This document shows, piece after piece, positions 1 to 8,452 of a DNA stretch of 64,000 nucleotides. The DNA comes from Aureispira sp. CCB-E. Its GTDB lineage: Bacteria > Bacteroidota > Bacteroidia > Chitinophagales > Saprospiraceae. Location of the stretch: the NCBI RefSeq assembly GCF_031326345.1, contig NZ_CP133671.1, positions 4,588,001 to 4,652,000 on the forward strand, written 5' to 3'. A model generated the notes under the pieces. It did not search any database, was not told where the DNA came from, and worked only from the letters and a program-made list of their open reading frames with translations. Made by a program: the position numbers and the translations under genes. Each line of letters begins with the position of its first letter. The stretch's first letter is position 1.

Positions 1-369
1 AAGAACAAATTTGATTTTGACGACTTCAAAACTCAGTTGAACCATATCCGCAAAATGGGTAACTTAAAGAACTTGATTAGCATGATTCCTGGTATGGGCA
101 AAATTGCTAAAAATTTGGACATTGATGATAATGCCTTTAGCAAAATTGAAGCTATTATCAATTCGATGACTCCTCAAGAACGTAAAAACCCTAGTATTAT
201 CAATGGTAGCCGCAAAAAACGTATCGCTCGTGGTTCTGGAAATAAACTAGAAGAGGTCAACCAATTTATGCGCCAATTTGAGCAAATGCGTAAGATGATG
301 CATCAAATGAGCAAAATGCAAGGCCAAGGTGGTGGTGGAATGAGCATGCCAAAATTCCCTGGACGTTAG
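1..369 (+). CDS. ffh: Signal recognition particle GTPase Ffh, C-terminal fragment
   Basis: This is the C-terminal part of the SRP54-type protein that binds signal peptides and 4.5S/SRP RNA and targets nascent membrane proteins to the translocon. The reading frame is open from base 1, so the gene starts left of the window. The visible part is the methionine-rich M domain. It contains the segment DDFKTQLNHIRKMGNLKNL, the SMIPGMGK motif and the RNA-binding helix with SRKKRIARGSG. The Met/Gln/Gly-rich tail ends in FPGR. The upstream NG GTPase domain is not in the window. A start at the TTG at base 37 would fall inside the conserved domain and is not a true start. The gene is followed after 23 bases by a MITE-like element and then a bidirectional terminator. 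Confidence 0.96.
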   Translation, partial: KNKFDFDDFKTQLNHIRKMGNLKNLISMIPGMGKIAKNLDIDDNAFSKIEAIINSMTPQERKNPSIINGSRKKRIARGSGNKLEEVNQFMRQFEQMRKMMHQMSKMQGQGGGGMSMPKFPGR

Positions 370-392
370 TTCGATCTCAATAACTGTAATAA

Positions 393-548
393 GTAATCGT
401 TCATAAAAATTTATAGGCAAAATAGAATTCTTTTTGCACTGTTCTTCATCAAAAAATCTCGTTTTAGCCCGCTAAAACTTCAATTCTTTTCTTTGAACAG
501 CACTAAAAACAATTACATTTTTAACTATACTTTTTTCTGTCCACTTAC
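393..548. repeat. 156-bp palindromic MITE-like element, left copy (uninterrupted)
   Basis: The whole element is an imperfect palindrome centred at 469/470, where GTTTTAGC and GCTAAAAC face each other across CC. Its outer ends are GTAATCGTTCAT and, on the other strand, GTAAGTGGACAG. The same 156 bases recur in reverse orientation at 8434-9379 once an insertion sequence is removed, with only three differences by my alignment. The GTAA termini recall IS66-family ends, but I see no clear 8-bp target duplication. It encodes no protein and looks like a non-autonomous mobile element. It fills most of the ffh-terminator gap. Confidence 0.8.
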
Positions 549-563
549 TTAAAATATAAAAAG

Positions 564-596
564 AAGCCTTAAACTCTATCTCTGAGTTTAAGGCTT
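564..596. terminator. Bidirectional rho-independent terminator
   Basis: A perfect 13-bp stem (AAGCCTTAAACTC / GAGTTTAAGGCTT) encloses a 7-base loop, with an A-run on the left and TTTTGTTTTT on the right. It can end ffh transcription on the plus strand and the convergent operon ending at 605 on the minus strand. Confidence 0.85.
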
Positions 597-604
597 TTGT
601 TTTT

Positions 605-2347
605 CTAGCTCTTAGGTCTCGGAATTTCTAAATAGAAAGAATAACCGACTTGAATTTGATGATAATATAAATTGGCATTCGTGAATTGGTGTATGAACCT
701 GTAACGACCAAAAAATCTACCATTGCTTTTATTCGGAGCTGGTTTTAACCAAACCAATAGCTCTGCTTTTCCTAACAGAGAACGATCCCAAAATTCGCCC
801 TGTTTCAAGTCATTCCTAAAATCATCTCTGTCTTTTACTTGGTTGTAATATTCCCCCAAACCCAATAACAAAAAGGGTGTATAACTCATACTAAAACCAA
901 AGTATTTATCCATCGAAAATTTTATATTGGCTTCCAAAAATGTTTCCAATGTCACTGCTGTGTATTCATTATTTTCGGGGAGTCGAACAGGGTTTAATCG
1001 TAACGAATCTTTTAACGGAACCAAACCAAAGTAAAACCCAGAATTAAACTCAACGGTAGTATGTAAATGAGGATTTTGAAATAATGCCAAATTAAACAAA
1101 CTCCCTACTCTCATGTATTGATACAAATGTAAATCAATGGAGGTAGCATATCCATGCGTTTTTTCTTGACCATTAATCGTGGTGGTTAAATAATCTAGCG
1201 GCAAAACTCGTTCTTTGTCTTCTACTTTTGATATGGTTATATTAGGTCGTAAATATTGGAAAATCCCCCAATTGATATCTTTACTTCCCCACAATTGATT
1301 TCGGATTGTATGCAAGTTGATTCGTCGGTATATATCTGTCTGAATTAAGCCATTGGGCTTGTCCTCTTCTATCCCCATAAAATCAGAAAAGACAGCAGCT
1401 TGTATGATTCGACTTAGGGGTTCTTTGTATACCGTATGTACGGTCGGGTCTTGCTTCACTAGAATAATATGGGTTCCATTTTGAGGGCTTTTATCCAACA
1501 CATTTCTCGTTAAATCAGGGATATATTCTAACAAATCTTTTAAGTTAATTACATAATCCACATAGCCTTTAGGTTTAAATAGATCTTCACCTGCTACCCT
1601 ATAGTGAATGGGATCATGACAACGGATATAGTATTCGTTAAATCTACTGATATTCCTGTTGGATGAAATACCAATTGGAATAGGATTCGTAAAAAGGTAC
1701 TCCGTACCTCCTATGGATACAGTTGCCCTAAGTTCATTGATAAAACCATTGTGAACAACTATCTCTACTTTATTTACTGTAAATGTACTGGGGGTTATCT
1801 TTGCCAAAGGAGTCGTTGATTTTACATTTGTACGTATAGTAGATGAAGTGGTAACAGGGAGTATTCCCCCTCCCTTTGATGAATTGGGATAATGTCTATT
1901 AATCTTCGCAGAATTATCATAAATAGTAGCGTACACAGGAACCGTTTGATGCACCTTAAAATCGCCTGCTTTGGGTCCTGTAGCAGCAGCTGGATTTAGG
2001 CTATTTAGCATCACAATATTATGATACAAAGCACTTGCCGCCACTTGCAAATTGGATCTATTGGCTGGTGCACAAACACTTGGTGCTGGCAGACCACACA
2101 CTGCGGCATTAAATTTAGCCGTAAATATATTTAATCTAAAAGGGCTTTCAAAGGGTTGTTCTGCTCCATTTCCATCTTTAATCTCTACCCGAAATCTGTC
2201 TTTAGAAGTACGGATTACGGTTGCTTCATAAACATGATCATTCGTTCCATCAGAAATTAAAATGGTTCTTCCTGATATGAGTGTTGTTTGCGCTAGGGAA
2301 CTGATAATACAGCCTAACAATAAGCTTATTATAATTAGATATTTCAT
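605..2347 (-). CDS. Secreted protein with probable outer-membrane beta-barrel C-terminus, unknown function
   Basis: The product is 580 residues with a clear Sec signal peptide (MKYLIIISLLLGCIISSLAQ). I do not recognise a family. The N-terminal half (about 20-330) is beta-rich and contains several cysteines near residues 85-95. The C-terminal 200 residues alternate aromatic and polar residues in strand-like runs and finish with HQIQVGYSFYLEIPRPKS, which looks like the closing strands of an outer-membrane barrel. It lies 19 bases downstream of the lipoprotein gene ending at 2367, so the two probably form an operon. There is no T9SS sorting domain. A role at the outer membrane with the lipoprotein partner is inference only. 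Confidence 0.7.
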   Translation of the reverse strand: MKYLIIISLLLGCIISSLAQTTLISGRTILISDGTNDHVYEATVIRTSKDRFRVEIKDGNGAEQPFESPFRLNIFTAKFNAAVCGLPAPSVCAPANRSNLQVAASALYHNIVMLNSLNPAAATGPKAGDFKVHQTVPVYATIYDNSAKINRHYPNSSKGGGILPVTTSSTIRTNVKSTTPLAKITPSTFTVNKVEIVVHNGFINELRATVSIGGTEYLFTNPIPIGISSNRNISRFNEYYIRCHDPIHYRVAGEDLFKPKGYVDYVINLKDLLEYIPDLTRNVLDKSPQNGTHIILVKQDPTVHTVYKEPLSRIIQAAVFSDFMGIEEDKPNGLIQTDIYRRINLHTIRNQLWGSKDINWGIFQYLRPNITISKVEDKERVLPLDYLTTTINGQEKTHGYATSIDLHLYQYMRVGSLFNLALFQNPHLHTTVEFNSGFYFGLVPLKDSLRLNPVRLPENNEYTAVTLETFLEANIKFSMDKYFGFSMSYTPFLLLGLGEYYNQVKDRDDFRNDLKQGEFWDRSLLGKAELLVWLKPAPNKSNGRFFGRYRFIHQFTNANLYYHQIQVGYSFYLEIPRPKS

Positions 2348-2366
2348 AATAAATTGGCGTTAGAGG

Positions 2367-3149
2367 TTAATTAAATGATGTAAAGTTTAAACTATCAACA
2401 GGGTCAGCAGCATTTCTTGGATGATGTATCCAACTGATTTGTATGTTGTCAGCATTGATTCTTGTCAAGGTATCCAAGGAAAATTGAGCAGTGGTATCCC
2501 CCGAATCGGTATAACCTGTCCCAACAAAAGCACTAAAATCAGTAGTGAACACTCCTCGTATTTGTTGTGTACTAAGGGGCGATTGTGGCAATCTAAAATC
2601 TAGCTTATTATCAGCTGTAATCACACCGTATACACTCCCCGCTCCTAACAATGTGGCTGTTGAGACGGTATCAAAAGCTTCGACCTGACCAATATAATAG
2701 CCACTCCATGAATTTTGGCGGTTGTATTGGGTACAAAAAACCTCTATATGTTCTGCTGTTTTTAAGGTGGTAACCGTTTTGAAAAGAGGCAATACGGTAG
2801 AATCTACCAAATTGGCAATCAAAAACGTTGTCTTTTTAGCTTGTGCCAAATCATTAGAGGTTCGACTTTCTTGTTCGTACAAAAACAAGGTAATTTCTAA
2901 GGAATCAATGGGTTGAGCATCTAAATTCCTTACTTTGAGTAAAATAGATCCTGTATCTATTTGATTGGTATAATCTCTCGCTAAGTATTGTTGAAACTCC
3001 AAATTAACAATCGGTGTTCCATAATAGGTGAGCGTTTTGAGAACTACATGAGGTGGGGTTTCTTTTCTTAGCTTGTCAAAAAAATCATCTTGAGAACAAG
3101 CTCCCAAAAAGATAGCCCCTAGCATTAAGAGCATTAATAAATTACGCAT
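2367..3149 (-). CDS. Lipoprotein of unknown function
   Basis: The product is 260 residues. It begins with a lipoprotein signal peptide (MRNLLMLLMLGAIFLGAC) whose lipobox cysteine is residue 18, so it should be anchored to a membrane, probably the outer one. The mature part has no motif I can name. It is predicted beta-rich and reads like an immunoglobulin-like or jelly-roll fold (for example the segment IDTGSILLKVRNLDAQPIDS followed by ITLFLYEQE). It is the first gene of an apparent two-gene operon with the barrel-like gene 19 bases downstream. Both lie within the block bounded by the inverted 156-bp repeats. Confidence 0.7.
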   Translation of the reverse strand: MRNLLMLLMLGAIFLGACSQDDFFDKLRKETPPHVVLKTLTYYGTPIVNLEFQQYLARDYTNQIDTGSILLKVRNLDAQPIDSLEITLFLYEQESRTSNDLAQAKKTTFLIANLVDSTVLPLFKTVTTLKTAEHIEVFCTQYNRQNSWSGYYIGQVEAFDTVSTATLLGAGSVYGVITADNKLDFRLPQSPLSTQQIRGVFTTDFSAFVGTGYTDSGDTTAQFSLDTLTRINADNIQISWIHHPRNAADPVDSLNFTSFN

Positions 3150-3238
3150 ACATTTTCTTTTAGTTGGTTATAAATCGAGTTATTATTAATCAATAGCACT
3201 AAATTTAGAAGTATTGTTATCATCTAAGCCTATCTTGA

Positions 3239-3307
3239 GTAAGTGGACATAAAAAATTATAGTTAAAAAAGAATCTTATTTTTATAGATTTTTTTCTAGA
3301 TGATTAC
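3239..3307. repeat. 69-bp short relative of the 156-bp MITE-like element
   Basis: The left end GTAAGTGGACATAAAAAA and the following TATAGTTAAAAA match one end of the 156-bp element. The right end GATTAC matches its other terminus. The middle is deleted. It lies in the 534-bp gap upstream of the lipoprotein operon. I see no target duplication around it. Confidence 0.55.
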
Positions 3308-3443
3308 TTATAAGTTAATAAATATATTATTCGAATAACTATTTTAAAGATAAAGCATCTACAAAACAATAAGAAACCAACTTTTTTACTTTTGTAAAAT
3401 CCCATTAAATAAGGATATTGAACGCTTGTCTATATCATTACTC

Positions 3444-3491
3444 CCTTGAAACCACGCAATAGCAGCGCAGCTAACTAAAAGCAAAGCGCTC
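3444..3491 (-). repeat. Dispersed intergenic repeat, copy 1
   Basis: Read on the minus strand this 48-base stretch matches 28344-28391 at 43 of 48 positions. The shared core is GCTTTTAGTTAGCTGCGCTG. Weaker relatives sharing pieces such as ACTTCGTGAGC lie at about 3528-3575, 4297-4345, 9843-9895 and 36716-36766. The rest of the 3150-3683 gap holds the short MITE relative, this repeat and a terminator, with no gene visible. Confidence 0.65.
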
Positions 3492-3603
3492 ATGTAATAA
3501 ACTAATGCAAGGTACTTTTTTATGTTTTTACTTCGTGAGCCTACAAGTTCGTAGAAAAACTAAAAAGCAACGGAGTATTACTATATTGTAAGCAATAAAA
3601 AAA

Positions 3604-3628
3604 CCTTGAATTCTATTAGAACCCAAGG
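3604..3628 (-). terminator. Rho-independent terminator of the DUF4476 lipoprotein gene
   Basis: On the minus strand a 12-bp stem (CCTTGGGTTCTA / TAGAATTCAAGG, two G-U pairs) is followed by seven T residues. It lies 56 bases beyond the stop of the gene ending at 3684. Confidence 0.7.
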
Positions 3629-3683
3629 CAATCTTTACATTATTCCTCGACCATAAAAGGTTTATAGACCAAACTTTTCTTCG

Positions 3684-4244
3684 TTACAAAGTATTGATAT
3701 AATTATCCAACAGTTGCTTGGTAGCATCAAAAGAAAAAGCATCTTTGACACGACCATAATTAATTCTATCGGTGACATGACCATAAGCAAATTTTGCAAA
3801 TTCCAACCGATATTTATCCATTGTAAACAAGGCTAAAACATCTCTTACCTGATTGGAAGTTAAGCACCAATCATTGATTAAAATTTTAGCCGTTAATACT
3901 CTATTTTTATCCAAATGCGCTTGGCTAACTTTCGTTTTTAAGACCTCCACATCCTCTAGACTCAACTGCTTTGTGCAACTAATTTTAGGATTTAAAACTG
4001 GAATTTCATTTTGTGCCAATGTTGTATCTCCATTTCCTATCACCACATTAAAATCATTTTCAAAACCACCGCTAGAAGTTGTTTTAGAATTGGTCTCTTT
4101 GACCGTTTTCCCATTCACTTTCTCTGTATAAGAATGTGTTGTTGTAGATTCGTATTTGCCACTCATTTCTCCCGAAATCGTACCATTGCCTTCGCATCCT
4201 ACGAGTAACAATCCCATCAAAAAAATTCCTATTGTTCTTTTCAT
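3684..4244 (-). CDS. DUF4476-domain lipoprotein
   Basis: The product is 186 residues and starts with a lipoprotein signal peptide (MKRTIGIFLMGLLLVGC, lipobox Cys17). A low-complexity Ser/Thr-rich linker (about 25-70) leads to a C-terminal helical domain. That domain contains LTSNQVRDVLALFTMDKYRL and FAYGHVTDRINYGRVKDAF, the pattern of DUF4476, a domain common in Bacteroidota and often attached to secreted or anchored proteins of unknown role. No catalytic residues are known for the family. The gene stands alone with its own terminator. Family assignment is from recognition of the sequence pattern; no function is proposed. Confidence 0.75.
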   Translation of the reverse strand: MKRTIGIFLMGLLLVGCEGNGTISGEMSGKYESTTTHSYTEKVNGKTVKETNSKTTSSGGFENDFNVVIGNGDTTLAQNEIPVLNPKISCTKQLSLEDVEVLKTKVSQAHLDKNRVLTAKILINDWCLTSNQVRDVLALFTMDKYRLEFAKFAYGHVTDRINYGRVKDAFSFDATKQLLDNYINTL

Positions 4245-4370
4245 ATTATTTTTTATCGTTACTTAATTTAGTTTTAGTAGTTAGCTTTGTTACTCCCTAC
4301 GGTCGTGAGCTCGCATAGCTCGGTTCGCTGCTACTTCGTGGTCGTTGATCTTTTAGAGCATAAAATTGGA

Positions 4371-5198
4371 TCAACTATAAAAAAAGGTTTCTAATTCAAA
4401 CCCCTCAAAACGCCATACTGATTTAGGAGATTGCCGAACATCTATCACAGAAGCCCTCTTATCTCCTTCTTTCTGATAGAGTAATTTCAAAAAACAAAGA
4501 TGATGTGGATAACATTTTACGCCCCCTGTTCCAAAACTATACAATTGCTTGCCTGTCACTTTGGTAAAAAAATCAGCCAACTTATTTTTTTGACTTCTTA
4601 ATTTACTCAAATTGGGAGCTTGATTTTGATCATGAGGCAATATTTGAACGCTAGAGCTTCGTTCTAAACGATTACTTTGATAAACTCGATATCCTTCAAA
4701 ATTTGCTTGTTTGGCAGTGGATAAGTCCGTATTTAGAGGCTGCTTAGGATTAAAAAACTGCAACGCCATTTTTTCTTTTCGAGTACTAGCTTGTCCTTGT
4801 ATAATATAATACTCAAATTTAATGCTATCTAATTGCTCTACTTTTGCCTGTTCTTTCAACAACTCTTTTCCTTGGGGAGTTATCCAATAAGTTTGATCCT
4901 CCGCTAGTCGGACAAAATCTTGTTGCAACAAATAATGAAATTGTCCTAAAACAAAACGCTCCTGATCTAAACCTAGAAAAGCACAAATTTCTTTGTGCGC
5001 CACCTTTCCAGCCTCTATCGTTTGCAAGATCACCCGACTAAATCCATCCAAAGGTATTTGTGAACAACTGATTAGCTCCTGTGTACATTTCCATATTGGA
5101 AAATAAGTTTCCTGTACATCAACCAATGTATACCCTTTATCTTGATATCGGTCTTTATATTCTTGCCATATTTTTTCTGTATGCATACGGTTATTCAT
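4371..5198 (-). CDS. Winged-helix-like partner of the kinase-like/helicase protein, unknown
   Basis: The product is 275 residues and cytoplasmic, with no signal peptide. Residues about 50-120 read as a winged-helix domain: helices with GKVAHKEICAFLGLDQERF, then LLQQDFVRLAEDQTYWITPQGKELL, like a DNA-binding wing. The C-terminal half is basic and carries KLADFFTKVTGKQLYSFGTG and a HH pair within KCYPHHLCFLK, but matches no nuclease signature that I can name. In particular there is no HxKx4D phospholipase-D motif. Its ATG follows the helicase stop codon after a single base, so the two are almost certainly translationally coupled and work together. I infer a nucleic-acid-binding accessory subunit. 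A second in-frame ATG is at 5186. Confidence 0.7.
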   Translation of the reverse strand: MNNRMHTEKIWQEYKDRYQDKGYTLVDVQETYFPIWKCTQELISCSQIPLDGFSRVILQTIEAGKVAHKEICAFLGLDQERFVLGQFHYLLQQDFVRLAEDQTYWITPQGKELLKEQAKVEQLDSIKFEYYIIQGQASTRKEKMALQFFNPKQPLNTDLSTAKQANFEGYRVYQSNRLERSSSVQILPHDQNQAPNLSKLRSQKNKLADFFTKVTGKQLYSFGTGGVKCYPHHLCFLKLLYQKEGDKRASVIDVRQSPKSVWRFEGFELETFFYS

Positions 5199-5199
5199 T

Positions 5200-8100
5200 C
5201 TAAAAATCTTTCTCTAACAAGTCACTAAAATCATCATATACAAGTCCCTCTTTATCCAGCGCTTGAACAATTTGCTGCAATTTAAATATTTTAACCGCAC
5301 TTTGTGGATGAAGGATTGCTCTATTTAATAGATAGTCTTTGTCGCCTACAATAAAAAGCAAGCGTTTGACCCTCGAAAAAGCAACATTAATACGCCGATG
5401 ATCTTCTAAAAAACCAATAACATCTTTCTTTTGAGGGCTACTTCGTACAATATCATAAATAATAATATCTCGTTCAGCCCCTTGAAATTTATCAACAGTA
5501 TCCACGCTGATCAACGCTTCAAAATTTTCGTAATTCTTTTGATCAATTGCTTTTCGCAACAACTTCACTTGTCCATTATAACCAGCAATCACACCAATTG
5601 AAAGTGGTTTTTCCTGCTCTTTGTTCCCCACATACAAAGTATTTAATTGAGTCAACAATTCAGTAATAACAGCAACATTACAAGCATTGCTACGATGAAC
5701 GGAATCTCCATTATCACTAGGATTAGAACGATTAGAAGTATTTATAAAAACAATTGACGTATCTTTTTTCAAATTCAAACCATGCTGAGTATGCTTCAAT
5801 AGTTCAGGTGCTGCATTTTGCAATGTATTCTTATAAAAATACTTAGAAATCAAACTTCCAATTTGGGCAGGCATTCGATATTGAACCGCCAGCATTTTTA
5901 TGTGTGCTTTTTGTTTCTCATCTTGCTCAAATGCTTCAATTAATGTTTCAAATAAACTTTTTCCAAAATCTCTATCCTCCCCCAAACCATTATCTACTAA
6001 AGTCTTTTTTAAAGCTCCTTTCAGTACTCTATCTTTAGCAACCACAGGCGGTAACTGTTGATGATCACCTATTAAAATAATATTTCGCCCCATATTGATA
6101 GGAACCAATGTTTCGGAAGGAGTCGCTTTGCTACTTTCATCCATAATAACATAATCAAACTCAAAATTCATATTTTGATATTGACCGCTAGCGATGTGCA
6201 TACAGGTAGCCCCTACAATGGAAACTTCTTGCAACAAAGCACTTAAAAAGTCAACTGCTCCATGCCCAGTTTGCACCATTGCTTGTTTTTTACCATTTGC
6301 TAAATCAACATTCGCACCATTCAAAAAAGCAAACCAACGTTGCTGTATTGCCTTCAGTTGTTTTTGCTCTGACGGAGAACAACCCTTGATATAGTCCACA
6401 GATTTTTGTTCTTTTTCTTGAATCCATTGTTGCAGTTTGTGTTCGTAGGTATGCGCCATAATTTCTGTGGGTATAGCGGATTTATTCAAGGTATACTTAC
6501 TAGCCAAACGCATAAAAGGCAAGCTATTTTGTGTTCTTTTATTTATCTTCAAAATCCCTTCCAAGACATTATCAACGGCTAGATTAGATTGAGAAGTTAC
6601 CAATATTTTGGCTTCTTTTTCTCGTTGCAATATTTGCTGCAAAAGCTCAATAATAACCGTTGTTTTACCTGTCCCCGGAGGTCCTTGAATTAAATAAAGT
6701 GGCTGCCGATTTAAAGCTTCTAACACTGCTTCTGCTTGCGTTCTATCGTTACACAAATTTGGATTAAACAAAGTCTTGCTAAATGCTTGGTAATTTTCCT
6801 CCTGCAACGGTTGATTCTCGACAAAAGCATTCACCTCAGGACGTGCCAGAATCCGACACAACAAAGGATTAACTATCTTTGACGCTTCAAAGTTTTGCAA
6901 TGCTTCCAACTGCTTTCTTAGCTGACTACTCTCCTGACGAAGATCTTCTTTTAAAATTCCTTTCTTAGGAATTTCCTCCAATAGACAGTGTATATCTCCC
7001 AAAACAATGGTTTTTTGGATCTTATCATAATCCACCAAGCGCCCCACCAACTGCCTCTCCACACACAAACCAATTGATTGTTGATGTATTGCGGCTACTC
7101 TCACCCAAGTACTGATACTTGTTTTGCTTAGTCGAAATACCAATCGCCCCTCTGCGTCTTGAGTTCGGTGCTTATAGTTTACTTGAAACGCATTTTGCTC
7201 CAACTGTTGTAACTCTTTTTCTGGTAATAACTTCCAAGCACGCACCAAACTTTTCTGTTTGCGTTGCAATTTGAGCAAGTCATTTTGAGACTCGAACTTT
7301 TGAGTAAAAAATGGGATGCAATTGTAGTTAGATGGATATTCTGAAAAAGAAGCTTTCAGCACAAAAGAGTAAGGAGCATCCCAAACGCGGTTGTTGCGTT
7401 CGTTATTACAATGTGGAATAAAAAGCGACTTATCATTATTTAATACAAATTTTCCGTTCCAATTTGCGGTACTAAAACGCCCTGTTATCAAGCCTCTATC
7501 CGAACGCTGATGCGCCAAATCCAAACACACTTCTTGATTCATTTCTTTCAACAGCAAGCGCAAGGTATTGGCATCAATAGCTTTTCGGTTCACAATCACT
7601 CGAATTGCTCGACGTTTCTCATCGTAAGGCATTTTAAAGCTAACTTGTTCTAATAATTCTATCAATTCTGAATAACTACTTAGAGAGTCTGCTCTTTGAG
7701 GAAATAAACCCCTTTGTAAAATAGCCCCAACAACCATTTGCTTTTGTTCTTTTTTTAAGAACGATTCAAAACTCTTGATTAAAGCGTACACATTATCTTG
7801 ATGACTAGGGCGGCTGACGACATCATTTTGATTGGATTTCAGAAATGCCTGTGTATCTGGCGAGAGTTGTCGTTCAGGCAATACCTCTTCTTTTCTAAAC
7901 AAGTCCCATAGTCCCACATAACTCAATACAGCCCTTCCTTCTGAATTAATCCGAATCGTATTGGGACTTATAATTTGTGTTGTATATTGTTTCGCTTGCA
8001 AGCTCTCCAAGCCTTTTGCTAGGTCTAACAGATTTTGAAAACTTGTCATAGAACGACCACTACTCAATCGAACAAAGCCTTCTAAATATTCGTAGACAAT

Positions 8101-8349
8101 AAAGTAACATTGTTCGTGCTCGTCAAAACCTATCGCTTGAATATTTTGTATTCCTTCTATAGATTGGTTCACCAAAAGGGGCAACTCATATTTAAACAAA
8201 CATTTTAATATAAAAGCTGTTTCTTTTGTTCGTTGAATCGTTAAGAGTTCATGTTTTACTCCTTTAGCATCTTGGCAAAACCAATGTTTTATTCTTTCAT
8301 TGACCTCGTAAAACAATTCATTAATTTGATATTGATTAATTATTTGCAT
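5200..8349 (-). CDS. Degenerate protein kinase domain fused to SF1 helicase (UPF1/COG1112-like), Mokosh-like
   Basis: The product is 1,049 residues and cytoplasmic. The C-terminal half is a superfamily 1 helicase of the AAA_11/AAA_12 (UPF1/DNA2-like) type. It has Walker A GPPGTGKTT (Lys562), motif Ia SQSNLAVDN, Walker B VIMDESS (Asp737-Glu738), motif III GDHQQLPPVV, motif IV VQYRMPAQIG, motif V DTVDKFQGAERD and motif VI NVAFSRVKR. Residues about 30-200 look like a protein kinase fold: FIVYEYLEG is a hinge-like segment, then LLDLAKGLESLQ. However, the HRD loop is replaced by ISPNTIRIN and no DFG is visible, so it is probably a pseudokinase. Residues 200-520 are unassigned. From family knowledge, kinase-plus-COG1112 helicases occur in Mokosh antiphage systems. 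The match here is by architecture, not a database search. It is the first gene of a two-gene unit. Confidence 0.85.
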   Translation of the reverse strand: MQIINQYQINELFYEVNERIKHWFCQDAKGVKHELLTIQRTKETAFILKCLFKYELPLLVNQSIEGIQNIQAIGFDEHEQCYFIVYEYLEGFVRLSSGRSMTSFQNLLDLAKGLESLQAKQYTTQIISPNTIRINSEGRAVLSYVGLWDLFRKEEVLPERQLSPDTQAFLKSNQNDVVSRPSHQDNVYALIKSFESFLKKEQKQMVVGAILQRGLFPQRADSLSSYSELIELLEQVSFKMPYDEKRRAIRVIVNRKAIDANTLRLLLKEMNQEVCLDLAHQRSDRGLITGRFSTANWNGKFVLNNDKSLFIPHCNNERNNRVWDAPYSFVLKASFSEYPSNYNCIPFFTQKFESQNDLLKLQRKQKSLVRAWKLLPEKELQQLEQNAFQVNYKHRTQDAEGRLVFRLSKTSISTWVRVAAIHQQSIGLCVERQLVGRLVDYDKIQKTIVLGDIHCLLEEIPKKGILKEDLRQESSQLRKQLEALQNFEASKIVNPLLCRILARPEVNAFVENQPLQEENYQAFSKTLFNPNLCNDRTQAEAVLEALNRQPLYLIQGPPGTGKTTVIIELLQQILQREKEAKILVTSQSNLAVDNVLEGILKINKRTQNSLPFMRLASKYTLNKSAIPTEIMAHTYEHKLQQWIQEKEQKSVDYIKGCSPSEQKQLKAIQQRWFAFLNGANVDLANGKKQAMVQTGHGAVDFLSALLQEVSIVGATCMHIASGQYQNMNFEFDYVIMDESSKATPSETLVPINMGRNIILIGDHQQLPPVVAKDRVLKGALKKTLVDNGLGEDRDFGKSLFETLIEAFEQDEKQKAHIKMLAVQYRMPAQIGSLISKYFYKNTLQNAAPELLKHTQHGLNLKKDTSIVFINTSNRSNPSDNGDSVHRSNACNVAVITELLTQLNTLYVGNKEQEKPLSIGVIAGYNGQVKLLRKAIDQKNYENFEALISVDTVDKFQGAERDIIIYDIVRSSPQKKDVIGFLEDHRRINVAFSRVKRLLFIVGDKDYLLNRAILHPQSAVKIFKLQQIVQALDKEGLVYDDFSDLLEKDF

Positions 8350-8418
8350 TAACTTTTTATTAAAAACAATAATGTCTCCTCTAGATGATTTTAATGACTA
8401 TTCTGAGAATAAGTTTAA

Positions 8419-8426
8419 CAAATTTA
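8419..8426 (-). promoter_or_regulatory. Possible -7 box of the helicase operon
   Basis: On the minus strand this reads TAAATTTG, matching the Bacteroidota -7 consensus TAnnTTTG, about 70 bases before the helicase start. No good -33 TTG is visible. The upstream side abuts the right MITE copy at 8434. Confidence 0.3.
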
Positions 8427-8444
8427 CTTTTAAGTAAGTGGACA

Positions 8445-8452
8445 GAAAAAAG
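8445..8452. repeat. 8-bp target-site duplication of the IS, left copy
   Basis: GAAAAAAG directly precedes the IS and recurs at 9235-9242. The empty site is present once, uninterrupted, in the left MITE copy as CTTTTTTC on the plus strand. Confidence 0.9.

Noticed and set aside
4371-5198. Phospholipase-D nuclease (MkoB-like) identity for the helicase partner
   Set aside because: No HxKx4D motif is present; the only His-rich spot (YPHHLCFLK) does not have the required spacing.
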